From contig NZ_AP026763.1 in NCBI RefSeq assembly GCF_026000435.1, positions 1,550,001-1,614,000 of the forward strand: a stretch of 64,000 nt of DNA, read 5' to 3'. The position numbers were made by a program, and so were the translations under genes. Shown here in pieces: positions 16,269 to 24,197 of the stretch; the stretch's first letter is position 1, and each line of letters begins with the position of its first letter. This DNA comes from Vibrio sp. STUT-A11 (lineage in GTDB: Bacteria > Pseudomonadota > Gammaproteobacteria > Enterobacterales > Vibrionaceae). The notes under the pieces were generated by a model. The model was not told where the DNA came from. It was given only the letters and a program-made list of their open reading frames with translations, and ran no database searches.

Positions 16269-16390
16269 TAACAAAGCGTTTAAGAGGGATTTGGCACGCG
16301 TGGCATTTTTGGTTTGCAGTGGGTTTAGTGTTAAAGGCGCTGTGCGGTAGCTTTGGTGTTGCGTGCCGGCACCCCTTAACTGCGCGTTAT
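16269..16390 (+). repeat. attC site 20
   Basis: VCR-type site from TAACAAAGCG to GCGTTAT, resembling attC 15. Confidence 0.9.
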
Positions 16391-16419
16391 ATTTTTATCA
16401 TACATATTAAGGAGTAGAT

Positions 16420-16854
16420 GTGAAAAACAGTGTAAGTTTGTCAGTCATTTTTCTGACAGTCTTTTCTTTGAGTGGTTGTGTGGGCGTAGTTCACACTTAT
16501 GAAGGTCCCCAAAAGCCTGTAGAAGAGGTAGCTATTCTAAAAGGTGAAGTTACAGAATTCGCTGGTAGAAATTATCGTGTTGTTTTTGCTAGCTACAGCG
16601 ATTTATCCAAAGATGAAAATGACTTTAAGGATGTCGGTGATGAATTTGTTGGATATCCGAAGGAAATTCATATGTTGCCTGGTGATTATTTCGTATTTAC
16701 TAAATGTTTAGTTGGTAATGAATATGGATTTCCAACGGTAAAGGCTAGTGTTAAAGCGGGTGAAATATATAAGGTAAAATGTGGTCCAATTCCGGGTAAG
16801 TTAAGCAGTGTTGGAGCGATGATACAATTAGTTGAGCAAGAAGCGGAACAATAA
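16420..16854 (+). CDS. predicted lipoprotein of unknown function
   Basis: This 144-residue protein starts at GTG 16420 behind AAGGAG (16409-16414). It has a lipoprotein signal: KNS, then a hydrophobic stretch, ending in the lipobox FSLSGC, so Cys20 would be lipidated. The mature part has two further cysteines (TKCLVG and VKCGPIPG) that could pair. No family recognised. It is the last complete gene in the cassette array. Confidence 0.7.
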   Translation: MKNSVSLSVIFLTVFSLSGCVGVVHTYEGPQKPVEEVAILKGEVTEFAGRNYRVVFASYSDLSKDENDFKDVGDEFVGYPKEIHMLPGDYFVFTKCLVGNEYGFPTVKASVKAGEIYKVKCGPIPGKLSSVGAMIQLVEQEAEQ

Positions 16855-16974
16855 ATATAACAAAGCGTTTAAGACGAATTCACAACGCGTGGCGATTTCA
16901 GTTCAAGTTAGGTTAAGTGTTTAAGGTGCAATTGTTTAGGCTAGGTGGTGGCGTTTTTCACCCCTTAACAGGGC

Positions 16975-18339
16975 TATATGGATTCCCCGGTTGTCAAACA
17001 TCCGCTAAACTTCAAGTAATGGGTTTTGGACTGCCGCTCTACATTCGGTCTTTATATCAACGATTCGCATACGTTGTGACCCTGATGACTTTGCGCGACT
17101 GCGTTGCCTTATTCGTTAGATGACATTTGGTATGTCCGCTGCATTAACAGGCTCTCCGCAAGTGGTCTTAACCTATCTCCATCCATTGCGTCTGCAGTGA
17201 CCCGGTGGGTGTGTTCTCGTTACGCTGCTTGAGTTAGTGTTAACTTAAGCAGCGTAATTCTCGTATTCCGTTTGGTTGTGCAGCAGTGACCATATGATTC
17301 GGGCATTCTTTGCAGCCAGAGCCACGATGGCTCGGTTCATGCCCCGACGTTCAAGAATGCTGCGGCACCACTGACTCAACCTATCTTGTTTATCTCCCAA
17401 GTTGGCCAACACCGTTCGGGCACCATGAACGAGCAAAGTTCGTAGATATTTATCACCGTGCTTGGTGATTCGGCCTAACCTTGGTTTACCGCCAGTTGAG
17501 TACTGTTTTGGGACTAACCCTAGCCAAGCGGAAAAGTCTCGGCTCTTGTCGAACTGAGAGCCATTCTCTATCGACGCTAGTATCGCCGTAGCGGTTTGAG
17601 GGCCAATGCCTCTCACCTTCATAATCCGCTGAACATTGTCACTGACTTTAGCAAAATTATCGAAGACCTGTTCTGTGTCAGCAATACGTTGGTTTAAAGC
17701 TTCAAGATGATGGTAAGCGTCAGCAATAACCGTCCTAGCTAAATGAGGCAGTTCGTTTTCGGCGTCTTCGAGCATGAGGGGAACTTGCTTCATCAAAGAA
17801 GAGCGTCCGACCGGAATGATGAGACCAAATTCAGAAAGTATTGCGCGAATACGATTCATTAAAGCAGTTCGTTCACGAACCCAATGTTCTCTCATACGGT
17901 GCACCGACAAAATGGCTTGTTGCGCAGGGGATTTCACGAGTACGAGGCGGGTAGATGAATGTTGTACAGCTTGGCAAATAGCAACAGCATCATTGAGGTC
18001 ATTTTTACCTTTTTTACGGTGTGGGACGACATACTTAACCGCCATGATGCGAGCATCATGGCCAAGCCCATGGAGTGTCCTTGCCCAGTAATGCGCTCCA
18101 CCGCACGCTTCTAAGCCTATACGCATAGGTGGCATATTTGCTAATGTAGGCAGTAGGTTAGAGCGGATAACGGATTTATGCAGGATGACTTTACCTTACG
18201 AGTTTACGACATGAATACTGAAGTGATTTTTAGCTAAGTCGATACCGCTAAAATAAGAATAATCAGACATGGTGCCTCCAGTGCAAATAAGTACCACCTA
18301 AGTGTGGTCGATCCTCGGGAGGGGGAATCCATGTCATTC
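16975..18339 (-). mobile_element. IS110-family (IS1111 group) element in attC
   Basis: About 1.36 kb. It has subterminal inverted repeats ATGGATTCCCC (16978-16988) and GGGGAATCCAT (18322-18332) and no target duplication, as expected of the IS1111 group. It sits exactly at the attC R' core, the target known for the IS1111-attC group. The 270 bp downstream of the transposase (16975-17244) are the place where this group carries its guide (bridge) RNA; I could not fold it. The transposase has an internal stop. Confidence 0.75.
17245..18270 (-). pseudogene. IS110-family transposase with an internal stop
   Basis: Reading from ATG 18270 (GGAGG just upstream), the frame gives SDYSYFSGIDLAKNHFSIHVVN, then TAA at codon 25 (18196-18198), and then continues uninterrupted to 17245. 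The first Asp of the DEDD catalytic set (GIDLAKN) lies before the stop; E (GLEACGG) and the two D (KNDLNDAVA) lie after it. The C-terminal domain with GIGPQTATAI, WLGLVPKQYSTGGK and HGARTVL is complete. An internal start at 18135 would lack the first catalytic Asp, so the element is probably immobile. Confidence 0.85.
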
Positions 18340-18478
18340 GTTAAGCGTATTATGGAGGCGTTATTGAGCGTTAAAAAAGACAATTTGGTGACCACTACAT
18401 GATCAATTAACGAGAACGTTCGAGTTCGTCCGGCATTAGGAGAGCAGTGGCCTTTTTTAGTATGGTGTAGTGATGTGA
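18340..18478 (+). pseudogene. remnant of a cassette truncated by an IS
   Basis: After the attC core GTTAAGC a frame opens at ATG 18352: MEALLSVKKDNLVTTT, then TGA, then continues in the same frame as SINENVRVRPALGEQWPFLVWC until the next IS. The continued sense after the stop suggests a decayed cassette gene cut by the second IS110 element. Family unknown. Confidence 0.4.
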
Positions 18479-19794
18479 TGGACGCCTCAGCACTCAAGTT
18501 TCGCGGTATCTGCCAAACTTGATGCTGATAGTAAACCTAAAGGGCTGCCATTATGGATATAAAAGTTGTTGGAATTGATTTAGCCAAAAATGTATTTCAG
18601 GTCTGTGTTTGTCTTGTAGATCATTCAATTAAGAGTAATCAAAAAGTTAGACGCAATAAGCTACTCGATAAAGTAAGGCAATTTCCTCAAGGAACTTTAA
18701 TTGCAATGGAAGCATGTGGGACCTCTCACTATTGGGGGAGGAAGTTCAAAGAGTTAGGCTTCGATGTTCAGCTAATTCCAGCCCAACATGTTAAGCCATT
18801 TGTCTCAAGCCAAAAGAACGATGCGAATGATGCTCTTGCTATATGTGAAGCAGCTTTTCGACCTAATATCCATAAAGTGCCAATAAAAACGGTAGATCAA
18901 CAAGATATTAAATCATTACGCTGTGTTCGGGCCCGCTTAGTCCAAAACAGAACGGCGACAGTAAACCAAATTCGCAGTTTAGCAGGTGAATCTGGCGTTA
19001 TTTTTAGTGCCGGAAGAATAAAACTTCAAGCGTCCCTGATAGATGCTTTAGAAGATGGAAGCAACGATCTTTCGTATACTCTCCGTAGCCTTCTTAAATC
19101 TCTATATGATGATTTATGCGCTTTAAATTATCGAATAGAGCAAATCGAGCGTGATATTAAAGCTCTTTGTCAAAATCAACCTCGCTACGAAGCACTGCTT
19201 TCAATTCCTGGATTTGGGCCATTAGTAACAGCGAGCTTTATTAGTGAGATAGGTTCAGGTCTACAATTCAAAAATGGCAGGCAGTTATCTGCATGGTGCG
19301 GACTGGTACCAACTCAATCTAGTTCTGGTAGTAAAATCCGCTTAGGGAGCATCACAAAAAATGGCAGCGCCGATCTGCGTGTGTTACTTATTCATGGCGC
19401 GAGAGCTGTAGGGCGTTTTGCCAACAAACGGCAAGATAAACTTGGGCAATGGTTCAACGCTTTAGCTGTCAGACAAGGTAAACATAAAGCTGTGGTCGCA
19501 CTTGCGAATAAACTAGCTCGTATAGCATGGAAAATATTAACAGGAAGCCATGACTTTGACGTAAACAAAGCCTTTGCATAATAACCTCAAGAAAGTTTAC
19601 ATACACTGATGAACAAACGGTTAACCGTACCTATTGTAACCTGAGTTGACCAAGGCATTAAATGCCGATGTAGTGATTAGGCAATAGGTTTCGGATTTAC
19701 ATCAAGGCGCAGGCGAAAGAGTCTATAACGACGCCGAATATATGGTAGTGAACCAATCATTCAAAAGTGTTGTAAAAGCTGAGGCGTCCATATA
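18475..19794 (+). mobile_element. second IS110-family element
   Basis: The transposase gene is flanked by a perfect 12-bp inverted repeat: GGACGCCTCAGC at 18480-18491 and GCTGAGGCGTCC at 19778-19789. Outer limits are estimated a few bases beyond. The 200 bp downstream of the gene (19582-19777) would hold the guide RNA in an IS1111-type layout. Confidence 0.75.
18553..19581 (+). CDS. IS110-family transposase
   Basis: This intact 342-residue IS110/IS1111-type recombinase has DEDD domain residues in VGIDLAKN (D), AMEACG (E) and QKNDANDALAIC (two D), and the Tnp20 domain with IPGFGPLVTA, WCGLVPTQSSSGSKIRLG, and the serine-region segment HGARAVGRF. It starts at ATG 18553. It is clearly a different element from the one at 17245. 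Confidence 0.93.
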   Translation: MDIKVVGIDLAKNVFQVCVCLVDHSIKSNQKVRRNKLLDKVRQFPQGTLIAMEACGTSHYWGRKFKELGFDVQLIPAQHVKPFVSSQKNDANDALAICEAAFRPNIHKVPIKTVDQQDIKSLRCVRARLVQNRTATVNQIRSLAGESGVIFSAGRIKLQASLIDALEDGSNDLSYTLRSLLKSLYDDLCALNYRIEQIERDIKALCQNQPRYEALLSIPGFGPLVTASFISEIGSGLQFKNGRQLSAWCGLVPTQSSSGSKIRLGSITKNGSADLRVLLIHGARAVGRFANKRQDKLGQWFNALAVRQGKHKAVVALANKLARIAWKILTGSHDFDVNKAFA

Positions 19795-20275
19795 TGGTCA
19801 ACAAATTCCGGACACTATCTTAAGTCTGTTTTGGCACTTACTGGCGACAGACCTTCATTTGCTTGATGAGGCCGTTGCACGATTGTAGTAGTTCATCAAG
19901 TAATAGCTGATGTCTTTCTAGCTTGAGTTTGGGTCAAATAACCCGTGGCTGTTACCCACTCGGTTTTAGGCTTCTAAATAACCTCTCCATTGGTGCATTA
20001 TACCAACAGTTACCTCGACGACTCATACTTGGAGTTATACGAAATCGCCAGAGCCTTTGACGAAATTTACGACTGCCGTATTGGCATCCTTGGTCTGAAT
20101 GGAACATCACGTTTTTAGGTCTCCCTCGTTGTTCCCAGACCATATCCAAGGCTTTAGAAGCTAATTCAATGTCAGGTTTATCCGACAAAGAGCACCCCAC
20201 GACGCGTCGACTAAATAGGGCTAACACTACAGCGATAAAACTCCACTTCAAATCTCACCACATATAAGCAATATC
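19795..20275 (-). pseudogene. decayed IS3-family transposase (OrfB) remnant
   Basis: The clearest frame (20251 to 19952) reads KWSFIAVVLALFSRRVVG, then KALDMVWEQRGRPKNVMFHSDQG and MSRRGNCWYNAPMERLFRSLK, the IS3 OrfB integrase core with the second catalytic Asp (HSDQG) and the Glu (PMERLF). A stop precedes it (CGDIAYMW then TGA). After SLK a one-base loss shifts frame; TEWVTATGYLT and later YYLMNYYN and QRPHQANEGLSP continue in other phases. The left end TGGTCAACAAATTCCGGACA at 19795-19814 looks like the IS terminus. Confidence 0.85.
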
Positions 20276-20379
20276 ACCACACTCGAGCTAAGCAGGTATA
20301 GCCTATACTAAAACGGAAGTTGGAAACCACTCGCTAATATGATTGCATAAAGCAGATATGCCTAAGCTGAGGTATAAAT

Positions 20380-21762
20380 ATGGAGTTAGGAAGGAAACAA
20401 GTCCCGGTTGGTGTCATTACTGAGATACATGGCCCAGTAACAGTGGTTGCCTGTGATACCTTGCCCCCCTTGCATCAGGCTTTATGTGCCAATGTCGATA
20501 ATGAAACCTATCTCTTTGAGGTTCACCAGCATCTTGATAAGCGGCATCTCCGCGCCATTATTCTACATAAAAATTCTTCCTTGCATCGTGGCGTGACCGT
20601 TTATGATACCGGAGCTTCTCTTCATGTTCCGGTCACGCCGGATTGCCTTGGTCGCCTGCTCAATATTTTTGGTGAGCCGCTGGATGGCGGCAGTGAACTT
20701 AAGGCGTCAATGTTTCGCAATGTTCATAGTGCCCCTGTCCCCATTCATGAGTCTGTTGGTGCCGGAAACGTATTAGAAACGGGAATTAAGGTTATTGATC
20801 TTCTCTGTCCTTTCATTGAGGGAGCGAAAACAGGATTACTCGGTGGGGCAGGGGTTGGCAAGACGGTGTTAATTATGGAGTTCATGCACGCGATGGCTTC
20901 ATTACATCAGGGCGTGTCGGTTTTTTCCGGGATTGGTGAACGGATACGCGAAGGCCATGAACTTTGGCACGCTATCCGAGATGCAGGGGTTCTGCCACAG
21001 ACATTAATGGTATTCGGGCAAATGGACGAGTCACCAGGCGTTCGTTTTCGGATCGGGTTATCGGCTCTGACCTATGCGGAATACCTGCGCGATACCCTGA
21101 AAAAAGATGTTCTGTTTGTCATGGATAATATTTTCCGTTTTGTGCAGGCGGGCAGTGAAGTATCCAGCTTACTTGGGCGGATGCCAGCTACCGTAGGCTA
21201 TCAACCGACGCTGTCGACAGATATAGCAGAGATACAGGACCGTATTCTTTCAACCAATAATGGCACCATCACTTCAGTTCAGGCTGTTTATGTTCCCGCT
21301 GATGATATGACCGATCCAGCGGTCAGTACCATCCTTAGTCACCTTGATAGCACGGTTATGTTATCTCGGGCACAAGCGGGTAAAGGTATTTATCCTGCGG
21401 TCGATGTTTTGCAGTCAAGCAATAAGCTCATGGATCGCCATACATTAGGTGAACGTCACTACAGTATTGCTGAAGGCGTCCGGGAACATTTGGCTCGTTA
21501 CCATGAGCTGGAGGATATTATCACTATGTTAGGTGTCGGGGAGCTGTCTCAGGCTGATCGCACCATCATTATGCGTGCCCGTAAACTCCAGCGTTATCTG
21601 ACCCAGCCATTTTGTACAACAGCAGCACATACCGGTATGCCGGGAGTATCCGTGCCGCTGGAAAGTACGCTTAATGATTGTGAACATTTTCTGCTTGGTC
21701 ACTACGATGAAATACCGGAAGAACGCTGTTATATGCAGGGGAGTATGGAGAAGCAACTATGA
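20380..21762 (+). CDS. atpD: N-type ATPase beta subunit
   Basis: This 460-residue catalytic subunit is first in the operon, the position typical of N-ATPases and unlike standard atp operons. The P-loop GGAGVGKT (155-162) and the catalytic Glu in GER (186-188) are intact, with Walker B ending VLFVMDN and the QAGSEVSSLLGRMP loop. The DELSEED lever is GELSQAD (387-393), so the first Asp is lost. ATP hydrolysis therefore seems possible. N-ATPases are thought to be Na+ or H+ pumps accessory to the housekeeping ATP synthase. Starts at ATG 20380. Confidence 0.93.
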   Translation: MELGRKQVPVGVITEIHGPVTVVACDTLPPLHQALCANVDNETYLFEVHQHLDKRHLRAIILHKNSSLHRGVTVYDTGASLHVPVTPDCLGRLLNIFGEPLDGGSELKASMFRNVHSAPVPIHESVGAGNVLETGIKVIDLLCPFIEGAKTGLLGGAGVGKTVLIMEFMHAMASLHQGVSVFSGIGERIREGHELWHAIRDAGVLPQTLMVFGQMDESPGVRFRIGLSALTYAEYLRDTLKKDVLFVMDNIFRFVQAGSEVSSLLGRMPATVGYQPTLSTDIAEIQDRILSTNNGTITSVQAVYVPADDMTDPAVSTILSHLDSTVMLSRAQAGKGIYPAVDVLQSSNKLMDRHTLGERHYSIAEGVREHLARYHELEDIITMLGVGELSQADRTIIMRARKLQRYLTQPFCTTAAHTGMPGVSVPLESTLNDCEHFLLGHYDEIPEERCYMQGSMEKQL

Positions 21763-22166
21763 TGAAAAGTTTTGTACTCTGCCTGTTGGATGCAACGCAT
21801 TCTGAAGAGATTGAGGGTGTCACTTCTTTTATGGGTGAGGACCAAACCGGTAGCTTCGGGCTGTTGGCGAATCACAGCCGTTTCATGACGGTTCTTTCTA
21901 CGGGAATTGCCAAGTACCGTATGGGTGATAGTGACTGGAAATATCTGGCAGCGGCTGGTGGGGTGCTCTATTTTAAAAATAACATCCTAACATTATGTAC
22001 TTACCGTTTTTTTTTGGACGATGATTATAGCCGTATTAGCCAGGCTCTGGAGCAACAATTGTTTGCAGAAGAAGAGAAGTCACAGACGTTTAAAGACAGC
22101 CTGCGCCACATGGAAGAAGAGGTATTTATGCGGCTGTGGGAAATAGGTAAAAGAGAGACACTTTAG
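21759..22166 (+). CDS. atpC: N-type ATPase epsilon subunit
   Basis: This 135-residue protein overlaps the atpD stop by four bases (ATGA). The N-terminal beta-sandwich region is recognisable (GSFGLLANHSRFMTVLSTGIAKYR and the LAAAGGVLYFKNNILTL strand), followed by a helical C-terminal part. Epsilon links the rotor to the c ring and is in the second position expected for the N-ATPase order D-C-Q-R-B-E-F-A-G. Confidence 0.9.
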   Translation: MMKSFVLCLLDATHSEEIEGVTSFMGEDQTGSFGLLANHSRFMTVLSTGIAKYRMGDSDWKYLAAAGGVLYFKNNILTLCTYRFFLDDDYSRISQALEQQLFAEEEKSQTFKDSLRHMEEEVFMRLWEIGKRETL

Positions 22167-22170
22167 TGCC

Positions 22171-22440
22171 ATGCATAAACTTGATGATTTGAAAAAGAAA
22201 ACTGAGCGTCAGGTTGACCGTATGAAGAAGGCCGAGCGCGAACGGCATACCCTCATAGGCCAAACTATTTATCTTGGCACGTTGGGGTTATTGCTAGCGT
22301 TACCCATTGTGGGAGGTGCTTATCTCGGCCATTGGATAGACAGCATGATAGAGGGATATTCGGTTCGCTGGACAATCAGTTTTATCTTGCTCGGCGTGAT
22401 CGTTGGGATGATCAATGTCTACCTTTTAATTCGGCAATAG
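22171..22440 (+). CDS. atpQ: N-type ATPase AtpQ (AtpI-like) subunit
   Basis: This 89-residue protein has a charged N-terminal helix (KLDDLKKKTERQVDRMKKAERER) and two membrane segments (TIYLGTLGLLLALPIVGGAYLGHWI and WTISFILLGVIVGMINVYLLI). That is the AtpI/AtpQ layout, in the third position of the operon. In other N-ATPase operons atpR follows; here there is only a 53-bp gap before atpB. Confidence 0.85.
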   Translation: MHKLDDLKKKTERQVDRMKKAERERHTLIGQTIYLGTLGLLLALPIVGGAYLGHWIDSMIEGYSVRWTISFILLGVIVGMINVYLLIRQ

Positions 22441-22493
22441 TGTGATGGATTTTAACTGTGATTAGATAATACCAACGTAGTGGGACGGTCATT

Positions 22494-23135
22494 ATGATAG
22501 ATAATACGGTAGTCACAACATGGGGAATCATTGGCGTGATCGGGTTGTTTGCCTGGTTTTTGTCACACCAGTTATCTATCAAACCCGGGCTGGTACAGAC
22601 GGCTATTGAAGGTATGATTGCCAGTATTGAAAATGTTATTAGAGAGGTTGCGCCTCAGCACGTTAAAAGCCTGATGCCATTTATTGGTAGCCTATGGATA
22701 TTCCTTGTTATCGCCAACCTGTGTGGGCTTATTCCGGGCGTTCATTCCCCAACACGTGATTTATCTGCGACGTCTGCTCTGGCAATTATAGTTTTTCTTT
22801 CTACACACTGGTACGGCATTCGCCTGCAAGGGATAAAGCTTTACTTAAGCCATTATGTCAAACCCAGCCCAATTCTATTGCCATTTCACCTTATCGGTGA
22901 AGTCACCCGTACGGTTGCTTTAGCGGTGAGATTATTTGGCAACATGATGAGCCTGGAAATGGCAGCCTTGCTATTTCTCTTGGTGGCGGGATTTTTGGCG
23001 CCAGTGCCAATTTTAATGCTCCATGTGATTGAAGCCTTAGTTCAGGCTTATATCTTCGGCATGCTCGCCCTCATTTATATTGCGGGTAGCCTACAATATC
23101 AACAACAGAAACAAGAAGGAGCCACTAATGAATGA
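22494..23135 (+). CDS. atpB: N-type ATPase subunit a
   Basis: This 213-residue membrane protein has about five to six membrane segments. The essential stator arginine is in ALAVRLFGNMMSLE (Arg146), and the C-terminal EALVQAYIFGMLALIYI segment matches the ion half-channel helix. It lies between atpQ and atpE and overlaps atpE by eight bases. Confidence 0.93.
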   Translation: MIDNTVVTTWGIIGVIGLFAWFLSHQLSIKPGLVQTAIEGMIASIENVIREVAPQHVKSLMPFIGSLWIFLVIANLCGLIPGVHSPTRDLSATSALAIIVFLSTHWYGIRLQGIKLYLSHYVKPSPILLPFHLIGEVTRTVALAVRLFGNMMSLEMAALLFLLVAGFLAPVPILMLHVIEALVQAYIFGMLALIYIAGSLQYQQQKQEGATNE

Positions 23136-23394
23136 ATTATCAACTTTTGTGCTGACTTCCACAACTGTTGCCATTATCGGTATTTCTATTGGTGTCCTGG
23201 CACCGGCGATAGCCATGGGGTGGGCTGTGAGTCGGGCGATGGATGCTCTGGCACGTCAGCCTGAGGCTGAAAAATCAATTATGCGGACGCTTTTTATCGG
23301 GCTGGCAATGATCGAGTCACTGGCCATTTATGTGCTCGTTATTGTGTTGATTGTGCTGTTCCGTAATCCATTGCTTGAATACCTTTTAAAATAG
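23128..23394 (+). CDS. atpE: N-type ATPase subunit c
   Basis: This 88-residue, two-helix rotor subunit starts at ATG 23128 behind AAGGAG and has the RQPEAE loop (43-48). The ion-binding carboxylate is Glu63 in IESLAIYVLV, with Ser64 and Tyr68 in the positions used for Na+ binding in Ilyobacter. The partner position in helix 1, Gln or Glu in known Na+ or N-type rings, is Met30 here, so the coupling ion is uncertain. Confidence 0.92.
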   Translation: MNELSTFVLTSTTVAIIGISIGVLAPAIAMGWAVSRAMDALARQPEAEKSIMRTLFIGLAMIESLAIYVLVIVLIVLFRNPLLEYLLK

Positions 23395-23447
23395 CGTCTG
23401 CTAGCCACTCTATGATGGTTTATCACCCACGTTGAGGAGCAATTACT

Positions 23448-24197
23448 GTGGAGTTTAGCTGGACTACTTTTGTGCTGGAAATCATCAATTTTTTGGTGTT
23501 GATCTGGATTCTCAAACGCTTTCTGTTTAAGCCGGTAAAGGCGGTAGTTAGTCAACGCCAGGCCGATATTGATCAACAGTTACTTGAATCGCAACGACTG
23601 AATGAAGAATCGGCAGCACTGAAAGAAGAATATGAAAATCGCCTGGTTAATTGGGAGCACCAGTGTCAGCAGGCAAGAGACGCACTGCGCCAGGAAATTG
23701 ATGCAGAGCGGGCATCCCAGTTGGAGCTATTGAAGCAGTCGATTGAGCAGGAAAAGAAAAAAGCACAAGTAGTTGAATCTCGCCAGCGTATGGAAGCGAT
23801 TCGTGATAGTGAACAGCAGGCGTTACACCAAAGCGCTCAATTTGCGGCTGCTTTGCTTAGCAGAGCTTCTGGGCCTGAGCTGGAGGTCAGGTTGTTGGAT
23901 ATCCTGTTGGAAGATTTAGTTTCTCTTTCTGAGGAGCAAGCAGCCAGTTTGTTACACCAGTGGGGTGTGTTGCCTGACGTTATTGAGGTAAGCAGCGCTT
24001 ATCCAATACCTGAACAAAAGCGGCAAGAGTTGGAAAAAGCCCTGACGACAGTCAGCCAATTATCCATCCCTGTTCAATATGATGAAAACCCTGAGTTGAT
24101 CGCTGGATTGTTTATCACCATAGGTGCCTGGTGCTTGCGTGCCAATATAAGGGATGATTTACAAGGGTTTATGGAGTTTGCCTATGTTACCCGATGA
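23448..24197 (+). CDS. atpF: N-type ATPase b subunit (b with delta-like C-terminus)
   Basis: This 249-residue protein starts at GTG 23448 behind GAGGAG. It has one N-terminal membrane helix (TTFVLEIINFLVLIWILKRFLF), then a long coiled coil (to about residue 130), then an extended C-terminal domain. N-ATPases lack a separate delta subunit, and the long C-terminus is thought to take its place as stator cap. It overlaps atpA by 14 bases. Confidence 0.9.
   Translation: MEFSWTTFVLEIINFLVLIWILKRFLFKPVKAVVSQRQADIDQQLLESQRLNEESAALKEEYENRLVNWEHQCQQARDALRQEIDAERASQLELLKQSIEQEKKKAQVVESRQRMEAIRDSEQQALHQSAQFAAALLSRASGPELEVRLLDILLEDLVSLSEEQAASLLHQWGVLPDVIEVSSAYPIPEQKRQELEKALTTVSQLSIPVQYDENPELIAGLFITIGAWCLRANIRDDLQGFMEFAYVTR

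Larger units (their letters stand above)
16858..18346 (+). repeat. attC site 21, split by an IS1111-type element
   Basis: The left part (16858-16974) runs from TAACAAAGCG to AACAGGGC and lacks its GTTA. The missing core reappears beyond the IS as GTTAAGC at 18340-18346. Joining the two halves restores AACAGGGCGTTAAGC, a normal attC end. Confidence 0.75.

Noticed and set aside
16971..16980. attC 21 as a truncated site marking the end of the array
   Set aside because: The missing core GTTAAGC is found directly beyond the IS1111-type element, so the site is split, not truncated.
18234..18497. Minus-strand frame of 87 codons between the two IS110 elements
   Set aside because: It crosses an IS end and the attC core and shows no protein-like conservation.
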